43,657 bases of DNA from Balamuthia mandrillaris (GCA_031835245.1 JAVKOQ010000381.1:2501-46157); one strand, 5' to 3'. Counted from the first letter of the stretch, positions 13,507 to 24,739 are shown. A program made the numbers and translations. Notes: generated by a model not told the origin, from the letters alone.

Positions 13507-13961
13507 CAACCTTCGATCCAAAGACCAAAGGAAAAGATAATCCTCTTATCTTTTCAGAGCGCCTACACTTCGCCCTTAGCAGCACAACTTACCCAGAAAA
13601 CCTCTGGCATTATGCCTTGATTTCTCAGATCAAGGATCCGTTGGCTCAGCACTGGGCCATCCAGAACCTTCGTCACCCAGAATGGCCTTGGGATAGGCTC
13701 ATAGCCACTTTCCACGACCACTTTGGCAGCAGAAACCTGCAGAACGTACTGCATACAGAGTTCTGTCACTTCTCCTTCAAAACCGGAGAGTCTGTTCGAG
13801 AATTCTCAGAGCGCTTCCAAGAGCTCATTGACCAGATGACCTGTCCGCCTCAACTCGAAGATATTCTTGCTGTTCTCAGGAACGCCCTTCCTGAAGAACT
13901 TGTCTCAGGATTTATTTCTTCTTGCTTTGCCAACCCCCTTACTTCTCTGGCCGATGCCATC

Positions 13962-15049
13962 CTCTGCCGGCGGGATATCCGCTTCGGATATCCGGCGGAT
14001 ATATCCGTACTGTATATCCACGGATATTCGGTCGGATATCCACTGTTTTTATTTGAAAAACTTTATGATACGGGTTTGAAAAATAATATGATGAGTTCCT
14101 TTTTGGGAAGCCACTGACGTTATGCTGCTCCGTTTGATTATCGTTGATAATTATCAGAAAATTATTATTGGTGCAATAAAAATTTTAATTTTATTGTAGT
14201 AAAAAAATAACAAGGGAAAGGGGAGATGAGTTTGATGCGTTGCTGCTCATTGCTGCCTAGATCACGTTTGCTGCAGAGCCACTTCCTGTGCGCTTTGCTC
14301 CGTTGAGGTTCATCACCTGCTTTGGAACGGTACTGGCCGCAGCGTCATTCTTGTTGGTTGAACTCGGTTCCGCCTGATTCAAGGAGGGACAGAAAGATGA
14401 ACAGAGAGGGGAATGAAAAGAGAATAAGCAAAATAGTTAAAAAGGTTTTCTTTGCTGTGATCACAAACCTCTTCTTACTGACATGCAGAGAAAGTGAAAA
14501 GCACTAAGTAGAAATGGTCGTTAGGCAAGTGACGCGATGGTGAAATAATGTGAATAAAGTGAGTGCGAATATCAGAAATACGAAGAAAAAGCGCACAGGG
14601 ACCTACGGTACCAATTGTCAAGTCTTACAAGCAACCATGGGAACCATCAACAGAATCTTTTGGGTCTCATCATTTTTTCCTCTCCCTACCTCGCTCTTTT
14701 TTCCTCTTTTCAACTAAGGCCTCTGTTCTAGTGCCACTTTCCTGCCTTGTTTTTTAGATTTAGATTTTAAATTTTAGAAACTAAAATAGAAGACTAAAAT
14801 CTGCTTGAGGAGGATTCATGAAACTGACCAATAGGAAGAAACTCCCACGTCACCAAGATCATGTCCTCTCCCCTCTCTTCTATCCTCTCCTCCATGGCCT
14901 ATTGGCTTTCCTAATCGGGACGCGGATTATCCACCCTCGGCAGATATCCAGGCAGATAAGCATAGCGATCGGATATCCGAGCGGATTTTGTGGATAACTA
15001 CCTTATATAGAAGTTATCCGCAGATATCCGCTTTATCCCGCCGGCAGAG
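13962..15049. mobile_element. Non-autonomous TIR DNA element with GGATATCC subterminal repeats
   Basis: A 1088-bp insertion in gag of element B. Its ends are a perfect 16-bp inverted repeat, CTCTGCCGGCGGGATA. Both subterminal regions (about 13975-14045 and 14930-15035) carry many copies or near-copies of the palindrome CGGATATCCG. The flanks suggest a 2-bp TC duplication (13960-13961 and 15050-15051). No transposase is seen; the inside is AT-rich with only short open frames. Clusters of GGATATCC near the ends recall some hAT families, but the terminal bases and the short duplication do not fit hAT, so the superfamily is open. It must be younger than element B. Confidence 0.75.
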
Positions 15050-18000
15050 TCGGCATCGCGTTGGAACACGAATCCGCCTTGGAAGCCCGAAGCAAGAGAA
15101 AGCCCTTGAGACTTTCCCCTCCGAGCAGCTCGAACCACAACAAGGGGACCAAGAACGGCAAACCTTGGTGCTCTTTTCACTGTATGCATGGTCATTCAGA
15201 CAAGGACTGCTGAGTCCTCTCCAAGAAAAAGAGTGATGGATCCTCCTTCTCTTCCTCTTCTTCTACACCTGCTACCTCTTCTGGTGCTCCTCAAAGACCA
15301 GCTGGCGTCTGCTACAAGTGTGGTAAGGCAGGACATATGGCAAATTGTTGTCCTACTCGTGGCACTTCTGCTAAGCCTCCGGCTTCTTCGCTCAACAGCA
15401 TGCAGTCCCCTGCGACTGGTGTTTTTCCCGCTCCTCCTTCTGGCAGTGCAGCCTCCTCTTCTCCTTCTCCGGCTACTCCTTCTTTAAACAACATAGAAGA
15501 GAATCCCTTTCAGGAGTTTGAGCAAGCTGCAGCAGAGCTGTTCATGCTTGGTCTTAACGATCACGAAGCTCCTGCCTCTGATAACCTCTCTCCTGCTCCT
15601 GTTGCTGCTCCTATTATGGTTCCGGGAACCTTGAACAAGCAAAGAGTTATGGCCTTGCTCGACACTGGCGCCTCCTCTTCCTTTGTGGATCCTTCCCTTG
15701 TGGAATAGTTTCACCTCAAAACGACCCACACTCAACAGGATGAGGTTCTGGGAGATGATTCCTCTGCCTCTGTGTCTGCCGTTGCCTCTCACATTCGTGT
15801 GGCATATAATACTCGGAAGTTCTTCCACAACTTCCTTGTTCTCAAGCTCTCCAGTTCTACTCAAGTGATCTTTGGCCAAGACATCCTTGATAGGATAGGC
15901 ATTGGTCTGTTTGGAATTCCGGTCCGCTTCCCTGGCCCTAAGCCTTCAGTGCCAGACGATAAGAACGTCGCTTCTTCTGATAAGTACGTGGAGTCTTCTT
16001 TGCCTCCAGAACTTCAAAAGGCCATTGTAGACCGCATCAAGGACCTTCTTGAAGAGAACAGCCGTATTCCTCAAGGTCCTTCCTGTCCGCTTCCAGAAGG
16101 GACAATCCGTTTGGATACTGGAGATCACCCTCCGATATTCAAACATCAGTATCCTATACCAGAAGTCTGGCATTCCTCCATCAACGAGCAGCTCGAAGAG
16201 TGGTACCGCCACAAGGTTATTGTGGATGCTCCCATGGACTCGCCATGGAATTCGCCCATTCTTTGCGTTCCTAAGAAGGATGCTAACGGCAATTGGACTT
16301 CAGCCCGTACCTGCATTGATCCACGAGCTATCAACTCTATCATTGTGGATATCCACTTCCACATTCCTGGTATCCTTGCTGTCGTAGAGTACGTCCTTGG
16401 CTTCCGTATCGCCAGCTCGCTAGATTTAGTGTGGAGCTTCATGCAGCTTCTAATCTTTGCGCCTCACCAGATCAAGCTCACCTTCACCTGGCGAGGGCGC
16501 CGCTACTGCTTTCATGGAGCTCCCTTTGGGGTGAAGATCGTTCCGGCTGCTATGCAGCGTCTCCTTGCCGCCGTGCTTAAGGACCTCACTGACTGCGTCG
16601 CACACTATATTAACGATTGCCTCGTCTTTTCCCGCTCTGCCTCAGTTGATGAGCACGTTGAAAAGCTTCGCTTGGTTCTGCATGCCATCAACAACACTAG
16701 TCTCCGCCAGTAGTTCCAAACGAAGTCAAAACCTTGGCTCCGGTAAAGAAGAAACGCAACATTCCAAGAGTTCCTTCCTTGTCCATGCTTGACGCCTCTC
16801 AGCACCCTCCAGTTGCTCCATCAAGAGAACTCGTCCGTTACATCAAGCTGTTTTTGGACAAAACGGCCCCTTCTTCCATGGAAGAACAACAGGAGTTACT
16901 CTCCCACCTCCATCTCGCTGGCCATGAAAGTGCTGCCAATCTCTTCAATAAGGTCTGGAATGAAGGTTTCTTCTGGCCTTCCCTTCGGGCTGATTGCTTT
17001 GCTACTACCCGTTCGTGTGATGCCTGCCTTCATTTCAATGTTGCCAAGCATGGTTTTCATCCTCTGAAAACCATCTCTGCCACTTTTCCCTTTGAACACG
17101 TTGCCTTGGACCTGTTTGGCCCGCTTGCCACTGATGAATCTGGTTTCTGTTATGTTTTGGTGGTCACCGACATTGCCACCAGGTTTACCCTTCTCCGCCC
17201 TTTGGTTAACAGGACAGCGGCCTACCGCCAGTGCCTTCTATGGGGTTATATGCGATTTTGGCTTTCCCAAGATTGTACAGTCAGACAACAGCTCTGAGTT
17301 TGTCAATGAGACCATGGCTACTATCAAGGCTATCTCTGGCTTTGACCACAGATTTATTGCTGCCTATTACCCGCGAGCCAATGGTGCTGCTGAGGCCCAT
17401 GTCAAGCTTGCCAAGTCCGCCCTAATGAAGCTGGTCTCTTCCGATTGGAGTCACTGGTCTACCTTCCTTCCAGCTGCCCAATTTGCGATCAATCAAAGGC
17501 TGACCTCCAGGCATAAATCGACTCCCTTTGAGCTCTTTCTTGGACGTCCTGTCAACCTTCCGAGTGATTTTTCCAACGTGGAATCCAATCCCCTTCCTGA
17601 GGCTGACCGCCTTGCACAAATTGCCAAGTTGCATTCTGTTGTCTGGCCTGCTGCTTCTGATGCTACCGACCTCTACAACCAGATTGTGTCTGTGACGCAT
17701 GACTCTTCTGTTTCCTTGGTTGAATTCAAGCCAGGCAACACCGTTATGCTTCGTCATTCTGCCGCCACCTCCAAGATGGATCAGAAGTATCTCGGCCCCT
17801 TCTCCGTCAAACGCAGAACCATGAGTGGTGCATATATACTAGTGGATGTTACTGGCAACGAGTTGAAAGATCGTATTCCTCCTTCTCTTCTTAAGCTAGT
17901 TCCCTCTCTCCCTTCTGGTTCCTTGATACCCCTATCCTCTACTCCAGTTCTTCCTGATAAGAACGATTTGGAATCTCAAGCCGACCCTGATGCTTCTGAT

Positions 18001-18222
18001 GATGTTAATTCCGAGTCTGATGATGATAACGATGATGATTACTCCAAGTCCTACGAAGTTAGCAAGGTGCTAGACCACCGTGGACCTGCCAACCGCCGAG
18101 AATACAAGGTCAGATGGAAAGGCTACTCTCCTAAGTACGACCTCTGGATTCCAGTCAAGAACTTTGATGATCTTCGACCTGTCAACGCCAACTGGAAGAA
18201 GCTTCGTTCAAAAAGGGGGTGA

Positions 18223-18574
18223 TGTTGGAAAACTCCAACATAATAGCCCTTCTTCTCTTCCTGTCGACCTCTCCCTCATGCCTGTCGACCTGAGGAAACC
18301 TCTCGGTGTCCAACTTTTCCTTTCTTGAACTTCTCCTTTCTTGTTGTTTTCTCTCTCTGCCCTTTTATGCTGATATTCTCTGTTCTTCTTTTTTGGATAA
18401 TTGTTCTAGCTTAAATACTGCCTCTCCTTGCTTCTTCTTCTTTTTCCTCTTGGACAACTTACAACAAAACACAAGATACTTTACTATCACTTGTACTCTT
18501 CACTTTTAGTAAATTAAGTTCGGGTCTCGTACTTACTTTGTCTCCACCATCATTCCCATTCTTATTTTACAACA
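18223..18574 (+). repeat. Right LTR of element B
   Basis: 352 bp, near-identical to 7034-7370. The extra length comes mainly from a short duplication around a CTTTCTTG motif. It is followed directly by an inverted fragment of the element C family rather than by a matching target duplication. Confidence 0.9.
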
Positions 18575-18940
18575 GTCGAACAAGGTCAAAAAGATGTTTG
18601 AGTCCTCATTTGGCTTGCCTTGGAAAGTCAACAGCATTTCTGCAGTAAGCAGATTCTGCATCAGCCGAACTTCATCCAAGCTGTCATCAGCATTGTGTTT
18701 GACAGTATGTTGTCATAAGTCTTGACAGGGTATCATATCCAAAAATAAATTAATTACCAAAAAACCAACCTTACCAAGAAAAAGTAAGCCAATGTTGCCA
18801 AGTGTGATAAGGCTGGTAAGGGAACAACCTAAAGGATATCAACTTGTTATGTGCAGGGAAAAGACCTTTGATAGAATGAAAAAAAGAAATATATATACAA
18901 AAAGAGATAGGAATAGGTATTATGGGAGAGTGGTAAAACA
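18575..18940 (-). mobile_element. Inverted fragment of an older element C relative (fossil)
   Basis: Read on the minus strand this begins with a 138-bp LTR of the C family (18940 down to 18803), followed by leader and a short piece related to the gag region of element C near 8.95-9.1 kb. It is considerably diverged from element C and is only a fragment, broken off where the right LTR of element B starts. It is an old copy, unrelated in time to the young element C. Confidence 0.8.
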
Positions 18941-19092
18941 ATTACTTTTTGAATAACACATTTTGGCCCAGTCTATTTGTGTGATTTGTTCTTGTTCTTG
19001 GTATCCATTACAATAATAATGGTTCTGACTATCAAAAAATAATGTTAACAAGAAGTGAGAGATAATTTTTCCAACCACCTTCATGGGTAACT
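18941..19092. other. Spacer with no recognised feature
   Basis: AT-rich sequence between the inverted retroelement fragment and the direct-repeat unit beside the tRNA gene. Nothing is recognised in it. Confidence 0.35.
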
Positions 19093-19633
19093 GCAAATTT
19101 TACCACAAAACAACAACTTCATACTCATCCTCAAACTACTAACCAGCTCAGAGAGGGCACAGAGCTCAAACTCCATTCATGGAACCAACCTTCAAAAAGC
19201 ACAAGGCAAGTTCCACTCTCCACTATGCTGAGCCTTGGCCCTCTCACCATGTAAAGAAGCTGATAGAAGCATGCTCCCTCCTCAGGAGCCTTTATTATAC
19301 TCAATAAAGGGACCTACAGGCCTATACACATTGGCCTAACCTCAATAAACCTATGCATCTCCAGAGATAGGCAGAGAGGATGGGTGGGCAGGAAGAACTT
19401 CACTCACAAGTTGAGCCAAATGCCAATACACACTAAGAATAAACTTCTTAGAGCACCCAAGAAACCACCCCTCCTCAAAAATTGCGCCTAGAACTCCAAA
19501 GGAGTGCTTCCAATCCATCATCGCAATTTTACCATAACAACTCCGCACTCACCCTCAAACCACCAACCAGCACAGAGAGGGCACAGGCTCGAGCTCCGTT
19601 CGTGGAACCAACATTCCGCAAGCAGAGGGCAAG
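19093..19633. repeat. Direct-repeat-flanked unit abutting tRNA-Ile
   Basis: Two related direct repeats, 19093-19210 (118 bp) and 19523-19633 (111 bp), flank 312 bases of unrecognised sequence. The repeats share blocks such as CAGAGAGGGCACAG and GTTCGTGGAACCAAC or its CpG-decayed form. Many differences are CG in the right copy against CA or TG in the left. The right copy ends one base before the tRNA. This could be a small terminal-repeat retroelement remnant or a local duplication; there is no coding capacity to decide. Confidence 0.55.
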
Positions 19634-19634
19634 C

Positions 19635-19707
19635 GGCCGGTTAGCTTAGTCGGTAGAGCGTGGTGCTAATAACGCCAAGGTCATGGGTTCGATCCCCATA
19701 CTGGCCA
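19635..19707 (+). tRNA. tRNA-Ile (anticodon AAU, read as IAU)
   Basis: A 73-base cloverleaf. The acceptor arm GGCCGGT pairs with ACTGGCC through one G-U pair, discriminator A at 19707. D arm AGCTTAG...GAGC; anticodon stem TGGTG/CGCCA with loop CTAATAA, anticodon AAT at 19668-19670; T arm ATGGG-TTCGATC-CCCAT. No intron. The A box and B box (GGTTCGATCCC) promoters are intact. A TTT run follows and continues into T-rich sequence, suiting pol III termination. The sequence is very close to the conserved eukaryotic tRNA-Ile(AAU). Confidence 0.96.
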
Positions 19708-19853
19708 TTTCAATTTTATATTATTTTTGTTGTCGACAACAGAGATCTTCTGCGAGACGAAGGGAAAAAGAGTCACAAATATATTTTTGTTGTGTTCTTT
19801 TTTTTTCTTTCCGATCCATCAACAACAACCTAATGCATGCATATTAGTTAGTG

Positions 19854-21601
19854 TTACAAAAGCCACGATCCCAAGTCCTCATACTCCTCTTCTCCCACAT
19901 AGTCCTGGCCTTCATCCAAAGTCTCTTCAGCGGCATCATCGTGCTTCTTCTCTTTTCCTTTTTCTTCCTTCTCCTCTTTCTCATCGTCGGTTTGTTGGTG
20001 GCTCCACAACAACATCCACTTTTGCTCCACTTTCGGTCGAACCAACAACACGAAAAAGTACTTGACTACTGCGATGAACATCCATCCACGAAACAAAGAG
20101 AAGAGGGATACAGAGGCCGTTGTATTGAGCAAACGTTTGCGAGTGCTGATGACGTTAAACGGGTAAGCCACAACGTGTTTCACTATGCATCCGATAAAAA
20201 TCGCTCTGATGAATTGATAAAATATTCTTCTTCTCTTCATTCGTTCCTCTTCTTCATCCTTTTCGTCTTTTTCTTCATGGCGTTGGTGTTGAATAACGTC
20301 GTAAATTTTGGAAGCTACGCGGAGTAACATGAGAGCCATTATAGCGTCAAAACCGGATTGAAGGAGAGTGTAGAAGAGACGTGGCAGAAAACCAGAATAC
20401 AGCTTCTTTACCAATGCCAATAAGGGAGAAGGAGAAGCGGATGGAGTTGCTCTTTTTTGTTTTTGTTGAAGTTGTTTTTGTTGTTCAAGAGACATGTAGA
20501 ACATGTCTTTGGCTTGAGAGAGAGAGATTTGACGTTGGACGATCATCATGAGAAACATCTTCAACATTTGAAGCCCGGTTGTCCATTTCTGTTTTTTTTT
20601 CGAAAATAAGACTCAGTAAGAAATACCAACGAAGAGTAAAGAGAGGGAACGGAACGGCAATGGAGATAAACAAACCGTAACAGTCTTAGGAGAGATAAGA
20701 GGCTGTTGTGCAGCTTCGTTTGGCGCAATAGCCCGAGTGGCCAAGGTCAAGAACGGATATGACACAAAGCTGGCCACAGCCGAAATTACAACGTTGTAAA
20801 GCACGATCTTTGCATTTTGCAACAAACCCGACGCATTCTTCTTTGCCGACAAACGCAAATTCGTCCTTCCTTTCTTCTCTCTTCTCTCGTTGCTGTCAAG
20901 CGAAGAAGAAGGAGAAGCTGAAGATAACGACGACGACGAAGAAGAAGAGAGTTGCTGCTGAGCGAGCAGGAGAACGTCAAAGTTTTGCGTCATGTCCGAG
21001 ACGGGTCGAAACAACAGGAAACAAAGCGCAAAGGCCGCAAAGCGTTTCGCCCTCTGTAGCACGTCGTCCTGGGAGAGCTCCATTTTTTGTCGACGCTGCA
21101 GGTGAAAGCGGAACTCGGCCTCCTTCTCCAGGTGAAGGAACTGTTTGAGGGCGTTGAGGCTGAGGTACTTCTTGTAGAGCGGCACCGCTCGCTTCTTCCT
21201 GTGGTTCATCAGCCGGAAGAGGGTGCGGTGGAGATAGCTGAAGCAGAGGCAGTAGAGGGTCTTGGAGAGGGCGCCAGGGATCAGGCCGCGATAAAATGTG
21301 GCGAGGAGGGTGTTTCCTGGCTTCTTCCCTTCTCGCAACAACGTTTGTAAAGTCTCAACTAGCCTTTTGTTGTTTGCCAACATAAGATTAGTCATTTTTT
21401 TAAAAAATAAAGAATGAGTCATTGTTGGTCGGATTGGATTTTTATGTTATTTTTTTTTTTTTTTTTGTGCGAAGAGATAAAAAAAATCGTTCAAACATAC
21501 CCTGCGTTGTGTAGTTGCATGTGAGTGCAGACAAGAAGAAAGGGCCATTCTCCCAAGAAGGAGAGGAGGTGGTGGCCTTGGTAAAGGGACAAGCACTGCA
21601 T
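19854..21601 (-). CDS. Divergent SLC25 (mitochondrial carrier)-like membrane protein
   Basis: Three exons on the minus strand are proposed: 21601-21501, 21363-20676, 20588-19854, giving about 507 residues. Introns are GT-AG and keep the frame. Carrier hallmarks repeat along the protein: helix-pair motifs of the type FYRGLIPGALSKTLY and LYSGFLPRLFYTLL, and degenerate signature segments SYPFLTLATR and AYPFNVISTRKRL in which the usual acidic residue after Pro is missing. Ser-rich and Glu/Lys-rich loops and an acidic tail lengthen it well beyond the usual 300 residues. This suggests an MTCH-like or PMP47-like outlier of mitochondria or peroxisomes, and the substrate cannot be named. The first exon is less certain; a start at 21422 is the alternative, but the upstream exon adds a carrier-like helix in frame. 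Confidence 0.6.
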
Positions 21602-21872
21602 GGAGCTCCCCTCTTCTTTCCTCTTTGTTTGTTTTTTTGGTTTTAATTTTTCTTGGCTGGTTGCCTATCTCATGTCCTTTTCATATAATTCCAAACGATA
21701 TATTTTGTCCTCTCTCCTGTCTTCCTTTCATTTGGAGCAGCAGGGGTGCACTTTTTGTGAACCATTGCTGCAAGTGTTGTGGACGTTGTTGGTAATTTAA
21801 AAAACAAAATTGTCGTGGGTTGGATTCGAATTCGTGTACAATATAAAAAAACAAGTTTTTCTCTTCTCTCTT
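21602..21872. other. Short intergenic region
   Basis: About 270 bases between two minus-strand genes. It should hold the 3' end of the Frizzled-like gene and the promoter of the carrier-like gene. No distinct motif is supported. Confidence 0.4.
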
Positions 21873-24739
21873 TTACTCCGAGGCAGAGTCCTCGCTTGCA
21901 GACTCTGCGTCTTGGGTCAGAGTCAAGGCAGGATCCGTCTTGCGTCTGAAGGAAGCGCTCTTGTGCGAGGCGCTGGAAGTCGAGCTCCTCGACACCGTCA
22001 ACTTCCTCTGCACCCAATCCTTCAGCTTGAATTCTCCCTTGCCGCCGTCGCTGCCTCCGCAACAGGCTCCTCGGAAGAGCTTGGCCCAATGTCTGACAAT
22101 GTCCATGGACATGAAGTTGAGGAAGAGCACAAAACCCAAGCAGCAGTACCCCACGGAGCGGAGAGTCACCAGAGCATAAGTGGTGCCTTCCTCGGGTATA
22201 GTGCACTCATCGCCTGGGTAGTCCGGATCCAAGATGACATAGAGGCACGTATAATACTCCTCGTAGGCGGCCACAAGTTCGTCCTCGTTCACCAACTCGT
22301 GGAGCTGGAAGGCGAAGACGCAGACGTAGATGAGGAGAAAGGCAAAGAGGAAGCAGAGCAAGCGTATGTAGAATGCCATGAACTTGGACTTAGAGGCCGA
22401 GTCAGAGGCCTTCATGGCAAGACGGGTGACGAAGTAGAGACAGAGCAGGAAGAATATTCCGCCTACAAAGAGGAGAAGAGCTACTGGAATGGCCCAGAGA
22501 CCCAGTTGATAGCCTGGCCCCGATTCCGCGGTGATGAAACAACTATTGTTTTGTTTTGCACAGGAATGAATGAGATAAAGAAAGCGCACTTCCATCTTAA
22601 AAGGAAAAGGAAGAACTGGACTACAGAAGAGCAAGCACTAACAAAACAGCACCAAAAGGAGAAGAAAAAATGAACGTACAAGCTTCCAGAAGAACGGAAT
22701 CCGATGTGATCAGTGGCCACTGCGATGATGCTGAAGAGCAAAGGAATGCCCCATGCTACAGCGTGATAGACTCCGATGCGAATCCATTCTCTGCCTCCTT
22801 CGAACCAATGAGGAATGCTTTTGCTGAACATCATCTATGCAGTTTACACGCCAGAAGGAACAAACAAACGAAGAAAAGAAAGGCTTGACGTCAGAAAGAA
22901 ACAATCTACAAGAACGTGTGATAACAGTAAAACACAACGTACACTAAACCACATGTTGAAAGCGGTGATGGCCCACCAAAAGGTGCCAGACAGAAAACCA
23001 AACATCAGAATAAAACCTATGATAGTGCGTCTTATGTTAAAACTGGAGAAATGAGATAACGTAAGCAACTAGACAAAAGTTAAACCTTGAGCGGAGCAAG
23101 TATCGCCTCTTACGATAAGATCTTCAGGAACAAACTCCACATCGAGATGGACGGCAGGATTCCATCCTCCATTTGCTCCTCTCTCCTGTTCGGCTTCCAT
23201 ATTATAATGCACTTCCGGGAAGAGCGTGGTCCCCCCATCGCACCACACTTCCTGGTAGCCAGCGAAAGTAGGGAGGATCATAGCAAAAGCCGCTATATGC
23301 CCGCTGATGGCCGTCATCATGACCATGTTGGAGGGAAAGCCTCGAAGGTTGGCGTTCACCCCGTAAGATAACACCAGGAACAAACTTGAGGCCTGTTGTT
23401 GTAGATAAGAGAACGAGTGAAGTGAGTCGCAAGGAAAGGAGGAGACAACTAGAAGGAAGCAAGGACAATAAACGAGGGCACGTACCCAAGACAGCCATGC
23501 CAGGACCAACTGCAACACCTTTAAAGTGTCGTACTGCTCCTCCTCCAAACTTGGCAATGGGCATTCAAACACGCAGAACCTCTTCTCTACATCGTACACA
23601 AGCGGCTTCACGCAGTTAAGAATGATATTCTCTCTCGTCTGAGGCACTCCTTCGCAGGTGCCTTCTCCCACATAAAGCTCCTCTTTGGGGATCGTCCCCG
23701 TCTTATCGACGTTATAAACGGGATAGGTTTGGTTGGGAGAGAAGAACTCAAAGTCCGGGGAGACTCCCACGTCTGTCATGTCGCAGCTCCAAGACTCGTA
23801 GGTCGTGTTGAGAGGGCGGTAGGCCATAACGCTGAGAGAAGCTCCAAAGGCTTGCAAAAGGGGACCACACGTAGTTTCTGTAGGTTAGTCGGTTGGTGGT
23901 TGTTAGTGGTTCTGCGCTTTTTTTTCTGAGTTGAAAGTGAGAGGTTAACTTACGGGCGTGTTCGCATACAGAAGTGCAAATTCTCTTTGGAACTGGAATG
24001 ACCTCTATTGTTGTTTTTGGTTTCGTTTTCATATGAGAGAAGGGAGCAGAGAAACAGAGAAGAGAGAAGCAGAGCAGCAGAGAAGCCGATAGGGGAGCAG
24101 AGTTAAGGAGAAGGGAACAAGAGAAGAAGAGGCGCAAAGAAATAAAAAAAAGCCTACCTCCGTTAACCACCTCGCAAGGCCTTAGCCATGTGGCACAAAG
24201 CAAACGCAAAAACGCCCCGAGGCATGGTCCTATGTCGAAGTCTATGCTGGGCAGCCCCAAAGAGTTGGCGTTGCCTGCAAACCTTCCCTCCATTTGTTCC
24301 ATGGTTCTCCGCATGGGAAAGTCGTGAGTCCCGTTGCTGATGCCATTGGGAACCCATATCATCATGCCCTCTTTTTTTTGTTTTTTTTTTTTTTTTGTTG
24401 GTTATGTGTTGAGGGGAGGGGAGAGAGAGAGAGAAAGAGAGAGAGAAAGAGAAAGAGAAAGAGAAAGAGAAAGAGAAAGAGAGAGAGAGAGAGAGACGAG
24501 TGTGAAAAGAAACAAAACATACTTGTATATCCAAACTGTTCGCAGTGAGCGGGGGAAGCGGTCCATGGCATGCAAGTGCCTCCGTAAAGGTCCTCCTCGT
24601 CCCACTCTGTAGGGCTGTACTCCCAGGGTTCATCATCTTCCTCCTGAGCCCCCACCAACGAATGTGCAGACAAAGCAATAATAATAACACAAAGGACCAG
24701 AGAAGCCAACGAAGAGAAACACCTTGGTGTTCGTTTCAT
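21873..24739 (-). CDS. Frizzled/Smoothened-like seven-transmembrane receptor
   Basis: Eight exons on the minus strand: 24739-24523, 24370-24158, 24004-23954, 23877-23486, 23392-23086, 23016-22943, 22834-22680 and 22542-21873, giving 692 residues with all phases consistent. Residues 1-31 look like a signal peptide (MKRTPRCF... to LVGA). A Cys-rich Frizzled-type domain follows: C..W...C..FGY, VPNGISN, IGPCLGAF, LCATWLRPC, ICTSVCEHA and a closing Cys. After a second Cys-bearing stretch come seven hydrophobic segments, including VLQLVLAWLSWASSLFLVL, MVMMTAISGHIAAFAMIL and FILMFGFLSGTFWWAITAF. The Ser-rich cytoplasmic tail ends ASEDSASE. Known relatives are the fsl genes of dictyostelids. Ligand and coupling are unknown. 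Intron 1 holds a GA/CT microsatellite. The intron between 23085 and 23017 uses a CATAG acceptor and is the least certain. Confidence 0.85.

Larger units (their letters stand above)
7034..18574 (+). mobile_element. Element B: broken Ty3/gypsy chromodomain retroelement, twice interrupted (fossil)
   Basis: Bounded by LTRs at 7034-7370 and 18223-18574. Parts seen: leader and gag from about 7.65 kb, a CCHC knuckle near 15.32 kb, aspartic protease DTGAS motif near 15.66 kb, reverse transcriptase (about 15.95-16.7 kb), integrase zinc and catalytic regions (about 16.8-17.6 kb), an acidic linker, a chromodomain near 18.05-18.2 kb, and a purine tract AAAAAGGGGGTGA just before the right LTR. Element C (8190-13506) and a TIR element (13962-15049) are inserted in gag. 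Apart from these two insertions it carries several breaks. The LTR pair differs by only a few substitutions and a short duplication, so insertion is fairly recent. The 5-bp flanks do not match (TAAGC versus GTCGA). Confidence 0.85.

Noticed and set aside
13962-15049. Helitron
   Set aside because: Perfect terminal inverted repeats and no TC...CTRR ends with a 3' hairpin.
21670-21790. Small minus-strand frame starting MVHKKC
   Set aside because: It has no splice donor that joins it to the carrier gene and no recognised family.
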